DNA of 9,137 bases, from assembly GCA_025966295.1 (NCBI GenBank), contig JAOPVD010000219.1:1-9137 (forward strand), given 5' to 3'. The stretch is from Frankiales bacterium (GTDB lineage: Bacteria; Actinomycetota; Actinomycetes; Mycobacteriales; SCTD01). Under the pieces are notes generated by a model. That model worked only from the letters and a program-made list of their open reading frames with translations, ran no database searches and was not told the DNA's origin. Both the position numbers and the translations under genes were made by a program. This document shows, piece after piece, positions 1 to 5,836 of the stretch (position 1 is its first letter; each line of letters opens with the position of its first letter).

Positions 1-72
1 CTCGCCTCGGACGAGGCGCGTTTCATCACGGGCGTCAGCCTGCCCGTGGACGCCGGCGCCCTGAGTCTGTGA
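1..72 (+). CDS. Short-chain dehydrogenase/reductase, C-terminal fragment (cut by window start)
   Basis: Frame 1 is open from the first base to the TGA at 70-72 and gives 23 residues beginning LASDEARFITGVSLPVDAGA. This is the standard end of classical SDR enzymes: a helix with 'SDEAxFITG' followed by 'xLPVDAG', which forms the subunit interface and the end of the substrate pocket. Such enzymes carry out NAD(P)-dependent oxidation or reduction of alcohols and ketones. The Rossmann motif and the catalytic Ser-Tyr-Lys lie upstream of the window, so the exact enzyme cannot be named. It converges on the minus-strand remnant ending at 113, with a 40-base gap that shows no convincing terminator. Confidence 0.85.
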   Translation, partial: LASDEARFITGVSLPVDAGALSL

Positions 73-112
73 ACTGACCGCATCCCCCTCAGCTGGTCGG
101 CTGCAGGCCGCT

Positions 113-508
113 TCAGTACGTCCAGCCTTTGCAGCGGGAGACGTAGGCGCTGTAGCGCATGAGGTCGACCCCGTCAGAGCACCCACCGGCCCCGCCGTGC
201 CGGCCGCAGCTGCGCGGTCGCGCGCGCCAACCGCGCATCGTCGAAGGTCAGCAGCCCCACGTTCGGGGTGGCCAGCAGGAAGCCCACGCCCTGCATGCCG
301 GCCGCGTAGTTCACGACCAGTTGGCTCAGCCTGAGCGAGAGCGGCTGGACGTACCGGCGGAACCTGGCGAAGGTCTGCTCGGTGCTGTCGCTCAGCGCCC
401 CGCCGAAGACTGCCACGCCGCGGGTCGTGAGGCACAGCAGCCCGACGTCGGTGAGCAGCACCAGGGCGACGCGGTGGTCCTGGGTGAAGTACGAGCAGGC
501 CTGCAGCC
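113..508 (-). pseudogene. Decayed minus-strand coding remnant, family not recognised
   Basis: On the minus strand, the frame read from about 508 down to the TGA at 174-176 has strong actinobacterial codon bias (third positions almost all G or C). It encodes a protein-like stretch containing VALVLLTDVGLLCLTT, then FARFRRYVQPLSLRLSQLVV, then ATPNVGLLTFDDARLARA. After that stop, another minus frame gives a further GC3-biased tail, DGVDLMRYSAYVSRCKGWTY, ending in TGA at 113-115. The simplest reading is one gene with a frameshift near 185-215. Upstream of about 508 the codon bias collapses into AT-richer sequence and the frame closes at 546-548, with no ATG; the only candidate start is an internal GTG at 459-461. 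I therefore call it a 5'-truncated, frameshifted remnant. A short intact gene at 174-461 is the alternative. The remnant fills most of the 73-576 stretch, which has no intact gene. Confidence 0.5.
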
Positions 509-540
509 TTGAGGGTTTTAGTAGGGCACCATGGCCCGAT

Positions 541-556
541 GTTCCTCATGAGCAAC
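541..556 (+). promoter_or_regulatory. Operator-like palindrome, copy A, before the hydrolase
   Basis: GTTCCTCATGAGCAAC is a 16-base inverted repeat centred on CATG, in which only one symmetric base pair breaks the symmetry. The 10-mer TTCCTCATGA recurs exactly at 1477-1486 and 3500-3509. The site lies 20 bases before the hydrolase start, where a bound repressor could block transcription or early elongation. I see no convincing -35/-10 pair around it. The TTCC...G-AA half-sites resemble operators of several dimeric regulators, including the IclR type, but the regulator is unknown. Confidence 0.6.
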
Positions 557-576
557 TCGCCCGCCGCGGCCCGGGG

Positions 577-1461
577 ATGACGACCGCCGAGTTCGCCCTG
601 GTCGACGAGCTGGCCGACAGCATCGACGTGGCCAGACCGACCGGGCGGCTCCGCCGCGAGTCCTGGGTCGAGGGGGGCTTCGCGACGAGCGCGTTGCGAT
701 GGGGTGCCGACCGCAGCGAGGTCGTGTTCCTGCACGGCGGTTCCATGAACGCCCACGCGTGGGACAGCCTGCTGCTGCAGACACCATTCAATGCGCTCGC
801 CCTGGACCTCCCCGGTCACGGTGACACCGACTGGTTCGAGGAGCCGGTCTACGTGCCCGAGGACCTGGCCCAGGCGGTGGCCCCTGCAATGCAGGCACTG
901 GCCCCGTCCGCGAGGACCGTCGTGGGTCACTCGCTCGGTGGGCTCACAGCGCTCGCGCTGGCTGCTCAGCGACCCGACCTCGTGGGCCGGCTCGTCCTGG
1001 TCGACTCCTCGCCGGCGGCGCGGCGCGACGACAGCGAGGCCCTGCGGGCGATGGTCTCCAGAAGCGACTTCTCGTCGTTCGAGGAACTCCTGACCCATGT
1101 GCTCGACCCGGCCCGGGGGGACAGTCGCCCGCTGCGACGCAAGCTCCTGCTCAACGCGCGCGAGCTGCCCGACGGCCGGTGGAGCTGGCGACACGACGCG
1201 CGCGAGAGCACGAAGGGCGACAAGTGGGAGGCCGTCTTCACGGCGGTCCCGCGTGGCTGGGAGCATGCCGCGGCCGTGCGCTGCCCGACCCTGCTGCTGC
1301 GCGGCGAGCGGTCGACCGTGCTGTCGGAGGAGGACGTCGAGCGCTACGTCGAGCTCGTGCCCGACCTGCGCGTCGAGGTTCTCCCCGGCGTCGGTCACCA
1401 CCTGCAGGGTGAGCGGCCGTTGGCGCTGGGTGCGCTGATCGCCGAGTTCGCCGCGCACTGA
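577..1461 (+). CDS. Alpha/beta-fold hydrolase
   Basis: This 294-residue protein has the normal length for a soluble alpha/beta hydrolase acting on an ester, a lactone or a C-C bond next to a carbonyl. The oxyanion-hole strand LHGGSMNAHAWD contains H53-G54-G55, the nucleophile elbow GHSLGG places Ser119, and the late GVGHH motif supplies the histidine (H274 or H275). The usual catalytic acid position after strand 6, where relatives often read RGxxSD, is here RGERSTVLSEED with Thr247, so the acid is either a nearby Glu/Asp or lies elsewhere. I chose the ATG at 577 because family similarity begins soon after it; an open frame reaches back to 382 but overlaps the minus-strand remnant and looks non-coding. 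No strong Shine-Dalgarno is present, and a 10-codon mini-ORF (548-580) ends in an ATGA overlap with this start. Operator copy A is upstream, and a separate operator and promoter follow at 1476-1518. The substrate is unknown. Confidence 0.88.
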   Translation: MTTAEFALVDELADSIDVARPTGRLRRESWVEGGFATSALRWGADRSEVVFLHGGSMNAHAWDSLLLQTPFNALALDLPGHGDTDWFEEPVYVPEDLAQAVAPAMQALAPSARTVVGHSLGGLTALALAAQRPDLVGRLVLVDSSPAARRDDSEALRAMVSRSDFSSFEELLTHVLDPARGDSRPLRRKLLLNARELPDGRWSWRHDARESTKGDKWEAVFTAVPRGWEHAAAVRCPTLLLRGERSTVLSEEDVERYVELVPDLRVEVLPGVGHHLQGERPLALGALIAEFAAH

Positions 1462-1475
1462 CGCGCCGCAGAACA

Positions 1476-1491
1476 ATTCCTCATGAGAGTT
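1476..1491 (+). promoter_or_regulatory. Operator-like motif, copy B, before the alcohol dehydrogenase
   Basis: ATTCCTCATGAGAGTT carries the exact 10-mer TTCCTCATGA and the perfect inner palindrome CTCATGAG (1480-1487). The outer arms are less symmetric than in copy A. It overlaps the first two bases of the TTGACA -35 hexamer at 1490-1495, so binding here would compete with RNA polymerase. Confidence 0.55.
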
Positions 1492-1518
1492 GACAGCGGC
1501 GGGCCAGGGCTGGAACGT
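1490..1518 (+). promoter_or_regulatory. Candidate promoter for the alcohol dehydrogenase-SDR unit
   Basis: A perfect -35 hexamer TTGACA (1490-1495) is followed after 17 bases by GAACGT (1513-1518), a poor -10 that keeps the A and final T of the consensus. The -35 is convincing; the -10 is weak, as is common in high-GC bacteria. Transcription would start near 1525 and leave a leader of about 125 bases before the GTG at 1650. Confidence 0.4.
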
Positions 1519-1572
1519 CACCGCACGCGCGAGCACTCGTGCCGACGGTCGCCATGCGCGCGAGGAGCCTCC

Positions 1573-1656
1573 ATGACATTCCAGCTCGTTCACGGCGCCA
1601 GGTACGGCGCGGGACCGCACGTTCCTGGGCGGCTGGGCGGCGTACACCGGTGCTAG
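1573..1656 (+). CDS. Possible 27-codon leader ORF ahead of the alcohol dehydrogenase
   Basis: ATG at 1573 is preceded at a good distance (5 bases) by a strong Shine-Dalgarno, GAGGAG (1562-1567). The frame runs 27 codons, starts MTFQLVHGARYGAG, and stops at TAG 1654-1656, just past the dehydrogenase GTG at 1650-1652. The dehydrogenase start itself has only a weak GGGCGG. Translation of this ORF could therefore deliver ribosomes to the main gene (coupling). The LVHGA string resembles the first strand and oxyanion loop of alpha/beta hydrolases, so a truncated gene remnant is another possibility. No function is assigned. Confidence 0.35.
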   Translation: MTFQLVHGARYGAGPHVPGRLGGVHRC

Positions 1657-2702
1657 CGCTGCGCGCGGTGGGGTGGGCGCAGCCGCCGGTCCTGCAGGAC
1701 GTCCCGGAGCCGCGGCCCGGCGAGGGCGAAGTGCTCCTGGAGGTGCTCGCCGCCGGGGTGTGCCAGTCGGATCTGCACGTGCTCGACGCCCCGGAGGGCG
1801 TGTTGCCCTACGTCCTGCCCTGCACGCTCGGGCACGAGGTGGCTGGTCGCGTGGTGGCGCTCGGTCCCGGCGTCGCCGGCCCGGACCTCGGTGCCGAGGT
1901 CCTGGTCCACGGCCCCGTCGGCTGCGGCGGCTGCCCCGCGTGTGCCGTCGGGGAGGACAACCACTGCCGCCGTCGAGCCGAGCTGCGCAGCGCCGGCATC
2001 GGTCTCGGACGCGACGGTGGCATGGCGGAGCTGGTGGTCGTGCCGGCGCGTGCGCTGGTGGGCCTGCGCGGCCTCGACCCGGTCGCCGCCGTCGGCCTGA
2101 CCGACGCCGGCCTGACGTCGTACGCCGCTCTCGAGGCGACCCTGCCCGAGCTGCGGGAAGGGACCACCGCGGTGGTGGTCGGCGTCGGGGGGCTGGGTCA
2201 CCTGGCCGTGCAGGTGCTGCGCGCGCTCACGGACGCGCAGGTCATCGCGGTCGACTCGCGGGTCGCCGGGCGCGAGCTGGCTACGGCGTCCGGGGCACAC
2301 GCCGCGCTCGAGCCCGACGGGTGGGCCGAGCAGGTGCAGGAACGCATGGCCGGGGCGGGGGCGGAGCTGGTCCTCGACGTCGTGGGCAGCCAGAGCACGC
2401 TCGACTCCGCCCTGCGCGTCGTCGCGACCGGTGGACAGCTCACGGTCGTCGGCAGCGGAGACGGTGCGCTCGCGCTGACCAAGGGCCAGCAGCTGGTCCA
2501 AGGCCTTCGGGTGGCGCTGCCGTTCTGGGGCTCCCGCCGACAGCTCGAGCGCGTGGTCGAGCTGGCAGTCGCGGGCGTCCTGCATGTCGACCATGAGTTC
2601 CATCCGCTGTCCGACGGCCCAGCAGTCCTCGAGCGGCTCCGACGCGGCGAGGTGTCCGGACGGGCCGTGCTCGTCCCCGATCGTGAGGCGCCAGCGTGCT
2701 GA
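1650..2702 (+). CDS. Zinc-dependent alcohol dehydrogenase (MDR family)
   Basis: This 350-residue protein has the usual length for medium-chain zinc dehydrogenases, cytosolic enzymes that interconvert alcohols and aldehydes or ketones with NAD(P). The catalytic-zinc ligands are Cys38 (GVCQSD), His62 and Glu63 (GHEVAG), with an Asp in LTDAGLTSYAAL where classical enzymes have Cys. The structural-zinc loop is complete: C92-x2-C95-x2-C98-x7-C106. The Rossmann motif GVGGLG is at 178-183. I chose GTG 1650 because family similarity (VLALRAVGWAQPP) begins exactly there; an in-frame extension to GTG 1539 adds an arginine-rich stretch typical of non-coding GC-rich DNA. It overlaps the following SDR by 7 bases, so the two are almost certainly co-transcribed and may catalyse successive oxidations. 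Operator copy B and a TTGACA promoter lie upstream. The substrate is not predictable. Confidence 0.93.
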   Translation: MLALRAVGWAQPPVLQDVPEPRPGEGEVLLEVLAAGVCQSDLHVLDAPEGVLPYVLPCTLGHEVAGRVVALGPGVAGPDLGAEVLVHGPVGCGGCPACAVGEDNHCRRRAELRSAGIGLGRDGGMAELVVVPARALVGLRGLDPVAAVGLTDAGLTSYAALEATLPELREGTTAVVVGVGGLGHLAVQVLRALTDAQVIAVDSRVAGRELATASGAHAALEPDGWAEQVQERMAGAGAELVLDVVGSQSTLDSALRVVATGGQLTVVGSGDGALALTKGQQLVQGLRVALPFWGSRRQLERVVELAVAGVLHVDHEFHPLSDGPAVLERLRRGEVSGRAVLVPDREAPAC

Positions 2703-3487
2703 CCGGGAAGACCTGCCTCGTCACAGGGGCCGCTCAGGGCATCGGACGCGCGTCGGCCGTGGAGATGGCCCGTCAGGGCGCCGTTGCGGTCGCTCTCGCC
2801 GACCTCGACGTCGACGGGGCCGAGGGGACGGCGGAGCTCGTGCGCGCTCACGGCGCGACCGCGCTGGTGGTCCGCACGGATGCGCGCGAGGCGTCCTCGC
2901 TGCGCGACCTCCTGGACACCGTCGACCGGGAGCTCGGCGCACTCGACGTGCTGCACAACAACGTCGGCATCACGGAGGCGCAGCTGACCGACCAGCTCGC
3001 GGTGGACGTGCTGCCGGTCGAGGTGTGGGACCTCGTGATGCAGGTGAACCTGCGCTCGTACTTCCTCACCACGCAGTACGCCGTCCCGCTGCTGCGCCGC
3101 TCGCGACTCGGACCGAGCATCGTGAACACCGCGTCCACGTCCGGCAAGGCAGCGGCACCGCGCGGCCCGGCATACGCCGCCAGCAAGGGCGGCGTCGTGA
3201 TGCTGACGAAGGCGACGGCGGTCGACCTGTCGCCGGAGGTCCGCTGCAACTGCGTCTGCCCCGGCACGATCGAGACGCCGATGGCCCAGCAGTACATCGC
3301 CCGCGCTGAGGACCCGGCGGCGCAACTGGCTGCGATGACCGGTGCGCAGCTCGTCCCGCGGCTGGGTCTCGTCGAGGAGGTCGCCGCGCTCGTCTGCTTC
3401 CTGGCCTCCGACGCGGCCGGCTTCACCACGGGGTCCGCGTACGACGTCGACGGCGGCAAGCTGGCCTGGCGGGGGGCGCGGGCCTGA
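2696..3487 (+). CDS. Short-chain dehydrogenase/reductase
   Basis: A complete 263-residue classical SDR. The cofactor motif is TGAAQGIG (residues 10-17), the NNVG stretch is at 88-91, and the catalytic residues are Ser147, Tyr160 and Lys164 (YAASK). After the active site come the conserved PGTIETPM and the C-terminal GSAYDVDGG. These features fit a NAD(P)-dependent secondary alcohol dehydrogenase or 3-oxoacyl reductase-like enzyme. An aspartate in the loop after strand 2 (LADLD) suggests NAD(H) preference, which is inference. The GTG at 2696 lies inside the end of the upstream alcohol dehydrogenase (7-base overlap), so translation is probably coupled. Another promoter and operator (3492-3519) follow the stop, so the next gene can be expressed separately. 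Confidence 0.93.
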   Translation: MLTGKTCLVTGAAQGIGRASAVEMARQGAVAVALADLDVDGAEGTAELVRAHGATALVVRTDAREASSLRDLLDTVDRELGALDVLHNNVGITEAQLTDQLAVDVLPVEVWDLVMQVNLRSYFLTTQYAVPLLRRSRLGPSIVNTASTSGKAAAPRGPAYAASKGGVVMLTKATAVDLSPEVRCNCVCPGTIETPMAQQYIARAEDPAAQLAAMTGAQLVPRLGLVEEVAALVCFLASDAAGFTTGSAYDVDGGKLAWRGARA

Positions 3488-3491
3488 CGCC

Positions 3492-3519
3492 TTGACGTTT
3501 TCCTCATGACGATTATGGT
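3492..3519 (+). promoter_or_regulatory. Promoter of the NADP-dependent oxidoreductase
   Basis: TTGACG (3492-3497) and TATGGT (3514-3519) are separated by 16 bases, a good sigma-70-type match for so GC-rich a genome. Transcription would begin around 3526, about 50 bases before the GTG at 3578. Operator copy C occupies the spacer. Confidence 0.6.
3499..3514 (+). promoter_or_regulatory. Operator-like motif, copy C, inside a promoter spacer
   Basis: TTTCCTCATGACGATT contains the exact 10-mer TTCCTCATGA at 3500-3509. The inner core TCATGA is palindromic, and part of the outer arm (TC...GA) also pairs. It sits between the -35 and -10 boxes, the classical place for a repressor site. Confidence 0.55.
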
Positions 3520-3554
3520 GACGCGGACCACACCACCGAGTTCCCGGAGGCCGC

Positions 3555-3581
3555 ATGCCCGTCGTCAGCAGGGTCTGGTGA
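3555..3581 (+). CDS. Possible 8-codon leader ORF ahead of the oxidoreductase
   Basis: ATG 3555 follows GGAGG (3546-3550) by 4 bases and encodes MPVVSRVW before TGA at 3579-3581. That stop overlaps the oxidoreductase start as GTGA. The main GTG has no comparable ribosome-binding site, so coupled translation is plausible. Alternatively the strong site once served the main frame and a small indel shifted it: the leader reads VVSR and the main protein starts VNSR. Confidence 0.4.
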   Translation: MPVVSRVW

Positions 3582-4594
3582 ACAGCCGCGAGTGGCACCT
3601 TGTCCGCCGTCCGACAGGACGGCCCGACGAGGCCGATGTCGCCCTCGTCACCGTCGAGGTCCCAGAGCCGGCGCCGGGAGAGCTACTGGTCCGCAACGAC
3701 GTCATGTCCGTCGAGCCCTACATGCGAGGACGCATGAGCGACGGCCCTTCCTACGCCGAGCCGTACGCCCTCAACGCTCCCATGACCGGCCACGCCGTGG
3801 GGGAGGTCGTGGCGAGCGGCGACGCCGACGTGCCGGTCGGCGCCCGCGTGCTGCACGAGCTGGGCTGGCGTGAGCTGGCCGTCGTCCCGACCTCCGCGGC
3901 CCGGGTGCTGCCGGACCTCGACGTGCCCCCCAGCAGCTGGCTCGGGGTCCTCGGGCTGACCGGGTTCACCGCCTACGCCGGCCTGCTGACCGTGGCCGCC
4001 GCGAAGCCGGGGGACACCGTCTTCGTGTCCGCCGCCGCAGGCGCCGTCGGCGCCACAGCCGCTCAGATCGCCAAGGCCATGGGTTGCACGGTCATCGGCA
4101 GCGCCGGCAGCGAGGCCAAGGTGCGCTACCTCGTCGACGAGCTGGGCCTCGACGCCGCTTTCAGCCACCGCGAGCCGTCCGTGCGCGCCGCGCTCAAGGA
4201 CGCACTGGGGCGGGCCGGCACCGACGGGATCGACGTCTACTTCGACAACGTCGGCGGAGAGCAGCTGGAGTGCGCTCTGCGGCACATGCGCCTGTTCGGA
4301 CGACTTGCCCTGTGCGGTGCCATCGCGACCTATGACGCGACCGAGCCGGTGCCCGGGCCCCGCAACCTCTTGCTGCTGATCTGGCGCCGCCTGCGCATGG
4401 AGGGGTTCCTCGTGGGCGACCACGAGGCCGCCCGGCCCGCGTTCGAGCGCGTCATGGCGGGCTGGCTCGCCGAGGGCCGCGTGCGCAGCGTCGAGACCGT
4501 GCAAGAAGGCGGCATCGACCAGGCGTGGCGGGCTTTCACGGCGATGCTCGACGGCGAGAACGTCGGGAAGATGGTCGTGCCGCTGTGCGGCTGA
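3578..4594 (+). CDS. NADP-dependent oxidoreductase, CurA/prostaglandin-reductase-like MDR
   Basis: This 338-residue protein belongs to the zinc-free MDR group that reduces the C=C bond of conjugated enals, enones and similar compounds with NADPH (leukotriene B4 12-hydroxydehydrogenase, curcumin reductase CurA). Visible signatures are NSREWHLVRRPTGRP at the N-terminus, SVEPYMRGRM in the substrate domain, GLTGFTAYAGLL before the nucleotide domain, the motif AAAGAVG (152-158), FDNVGGE (222-228) and GKMVVPL at the end. No zinc-binding cysteine cluster is present. GTG 3578 fits the family N-terminus exactly; an open frame to 3506 adds only low-quality sequence. It has its own promoter with operator copy C, so it is controlled separately from the SDR 90 bases upstream but apparently by the same factor. 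The true substrate is unknown. Confidence 0.92.
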   Translation: MNSREWHLVRRPTGRPDEADVALVTVEVPEPAPGELLVRNDVMSVEPYMRGRMSDGPSYAEPYALNAPMTGHAVGEVVASGDADVPVGARVLHELGWRELAVVPTSAARVLPDLDVPPSSWLGVLGLTGFTAYAGLLTVAAAKPGDTVFVSAAAGAVGATAAQIAKAMGCTVIGSAGSEAKVRYLVDELGLDAAFSHREPSVRAALKDALGRAGTDGIDVYFDNVGGEQLECALRHMRLFGRLALCGAIATYDATEPVPGPRNLLLLIWRRLRMEGFLVGDHEAARPAFERVMAGWLAEGRVRSVETVQEGGIDQAWRAFTAMLDGENVGKMVVPLCG

Positions 4595-4612
4595 TCGTCG
4601 CGCGTGTTGCAG

Positions 4613-4628
4613 AAACATGATGAGGAAT
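4613..4628 (-). promoter_or_regulatory. Operator-like motif, copy D (inverted, weaker)
   Basis: Read on the minus strand this is ATTCCTCATCATGTTT. It shares TTCCTCAT with copies A-C but has CA in place of GA at the end of the 10-mer, and its palindrome is poorer. It lies 150 bases before the binding-protein gene, in the only gap between the oxidoreductase and the transporter. The same 10-mer (TTCCTCATCA) also occurs by chance in coding sequence at 5654-5663, so this copy deserves less trust. Confidence 0.3.
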
Positions 4629-4648
4629 GCTGGACACCGGCACCTCTC

Positions 4649-4664
4649 TGTGATCTGCTTCACA
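4649..4664 (+). promoter_or_regulatory. CRP/GlxR-type cAMP receptor protein site
   Basis: TGTGATCTGCTTCACA matches the TGTGA-N6-TCACA consensus at all ten arm positions. Proteins of the CRP/GlxR family bind this sequence in actinobacteria and link carbon-uptake genes to cAMP. The site is 116 bases before the binding-protein GTG. A possible -10 (TAGAAC, 4711-4716) would put the site centre near -65, compatible with activation from upstream, but no -35 supports that start. Confidence 0.65.
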
Positions 4665-4780
4665 CCCCGGAGGGGCCGACCTCACCGGCCATGAGCAGGA
4701 CCTCGTTTCCTAGAACTGCCCCGGACGCGCCCGCAACGGCGGGTGCGCCGACGTACGCCAAATCGATCGAAGGAGATCCC

Positions 4781-5827
4781 GTGGCGAAGCACGTTCCGAT
4801 CAGCAGGATTCGCCTCGCAGGGCTGGTCGCGCTGCTGCCGCTCGCCCTCGCGGCCTGCGGCGGTGGGACGACGAAGTCGTCCGCGCCAGCCGATCAGGCC
4901 GGTCAGAGCTGGGACAAGACGGTCGCCGCCGCCAAGAAGGAGGGCGCCGTGACCATCTACTCCAGCCAGGGTGTCGCGCAGCTCGAGGACGTCAAGAAGC
5001 GCTTCGAGGCGAAGTACGACGGCATCACCGTCACGGTCGTCCGCGCCATCGAGGGCGACCTGCAGCCCAAGATCGAGGCCGAGTTCTCCACCGGCCGCGC
5101 CGTCGCGGACGTGATGATCAGTGCGAGCCAGCCGTGGCTGGCCGCCAAGCAGACGGCCGGCTACTTCAGCCCGCTCCGCATGCCGTCCCTCGACCAGGCC
5201 GACTACGACAAGGCCACGAACGTGAAGGACAACTACTACGTCGTCGACGGTGCCGTCCTGACGTACGGCTGGAACACCAAGCTCCACCCGGCCGGCCTCA
5301 AGGGCTACGAGGATCTTCTCAACCCCTCGCTCAAGGGCAAGGTCGGCGTGGTGAAGCCGAGCGCCGTGCCGTTCGTCGACTTCTACCTCTACCTCGAGAA
5401 GAACTACGGCGCCGACTTCGTCAAGAAGCTGGCCGCGCAGAACCCCCAGATCTACCCGAGCTCGCTGCCGATGGCGCAGGCGCTCACCTCAGGGGAGATC
5501 GCCGCGGCGGCCTTCGTCCAGCCGCTCGTCGACGAGAAGGCCGCCGGTGCTCCTGTGGACTGGGGCCTGGCCGACCCGGCGTGGGGCTCCCTCTTCAAGG
5601 GTGTCGTCCTGGCCAAGGCGGCGCACCCGAACGCCGGCCAGCTGCTCGCCGACTTCCTCATCACCCCTGAGGGCCAGGAGGCGATCGCCCGCAAGGCGGC
5701 CGCCGTCCTGCCCGGCGTCAAGGGCGCGGTCGGCACCACGGCCACCATCGCCCCGCAGGACCTGTCGGCCCTGACGCCGGACAAGGTCGCGGCGTACCAG
5801 AAGACGTGGGACGGCCTGTTCACCTGA
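4781..5827 (+). CDS. ABC transporter substrate-binding lipoprotein (Fbp/phosphonate-type)
   Basis: This 348-residue extracellular binding protein delivers ligand to the ABC importer encoded downstream. A signal peptide (basic R9/R11, hydrophobic 12-25) ends in the lipobox L23-A-A-C26, so the mature protein is membrane-anchored by lipidated Cys26, followed by a Gly/Ser/Thr linker. The body starts AVTIYSSQG (Tyr60-Ser61-Ser62), typical of the iron(III)/thiamine/2-aminoethylphosphonate binding-protein group, with VLTYGWNT, LKGKVGVVKPS and DFLITPEGQEA in the usual order. At the hinge region where ferric-binding proteins carry their adjacent tyrosines, this one reads GEIAAAAFVQP (238-248), so iron is an unlikely ligand. 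GTG 4781 has a strong AAGGAGAT ribosome-binding site; upstream in-frame starts at 4604 and 4691 lack one and would bury the signal peptide. A hairpin follows the stop, and the ATPase begins 95 bases later. Confidence 0.92.
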   Translation: MAKHVPISRIRLAGLVALLPLALAACGGGTTKSSAPADQAGQSWDKTVAAAKKEGAVTIYSSQGVAQLEDVKKRFEAKYDGITVTVVRAIEGDLQPKIEAEFSTGRAVADVMISASQPWLAAKQTAGYFSPLRMPSLDQADYDKATNVKDNYYVVDGAVLTYGWNTKLHPAGLKGYEDLLNPSLKGKVGVVKPSAVPFVDFYLYLEKNYGADFVKKLAAQNPQIYPSSLPMAQALTSGEIAAAAFVQPLVDEKAAGAPVDWGLADPAWGSLFKGVVLAKAAHPNAGQLLADFLITPEGQEAIARKAAAVLPGVKGAVGTTATIAPQDLSALTPDKVAAYQKTWDGLFT

Positions 5828-5836
5828 GCTCGGCAA

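Noticed and set aside
159..512. 117-codon plus-strand open frame near the window start
   Set aside because: Composition is Arg/Gln/Pro-rich and unstructured; codon bias favours the minus strand here.
382..576. N-terminal extension of the hydrolase frame
   Set aside because: It has no ribosome-binding site, overlaps the GC3-biased minus-strand remnant, and adds about 65 residues not typical of the hydrolase family.
2198..3598. 466-codon open frame on the minus strand opposite the dehydrogenases
   Set aside because: Low-complexity, Arg/Ser/Thr-rich translation opposite two well-supported enzymes; a shadow of their codon bias.
4604..4780. 59-residue N-terminal extension of the binding protein
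   Set aside because: The GTG at 4781 has an AAGGAGAT site and starts a proper lipoprotein signal peptide; the extension would place that signal internally and would cover the CRP-type site.
5654..5663. TTCCTCATCA, identical to the 10-mer of motif copy D
   Set aside because: It encodes part of DFLITPEG, a conserved segment of the binding protein, so it is coding sequence. It also lowers confidence in copy D.
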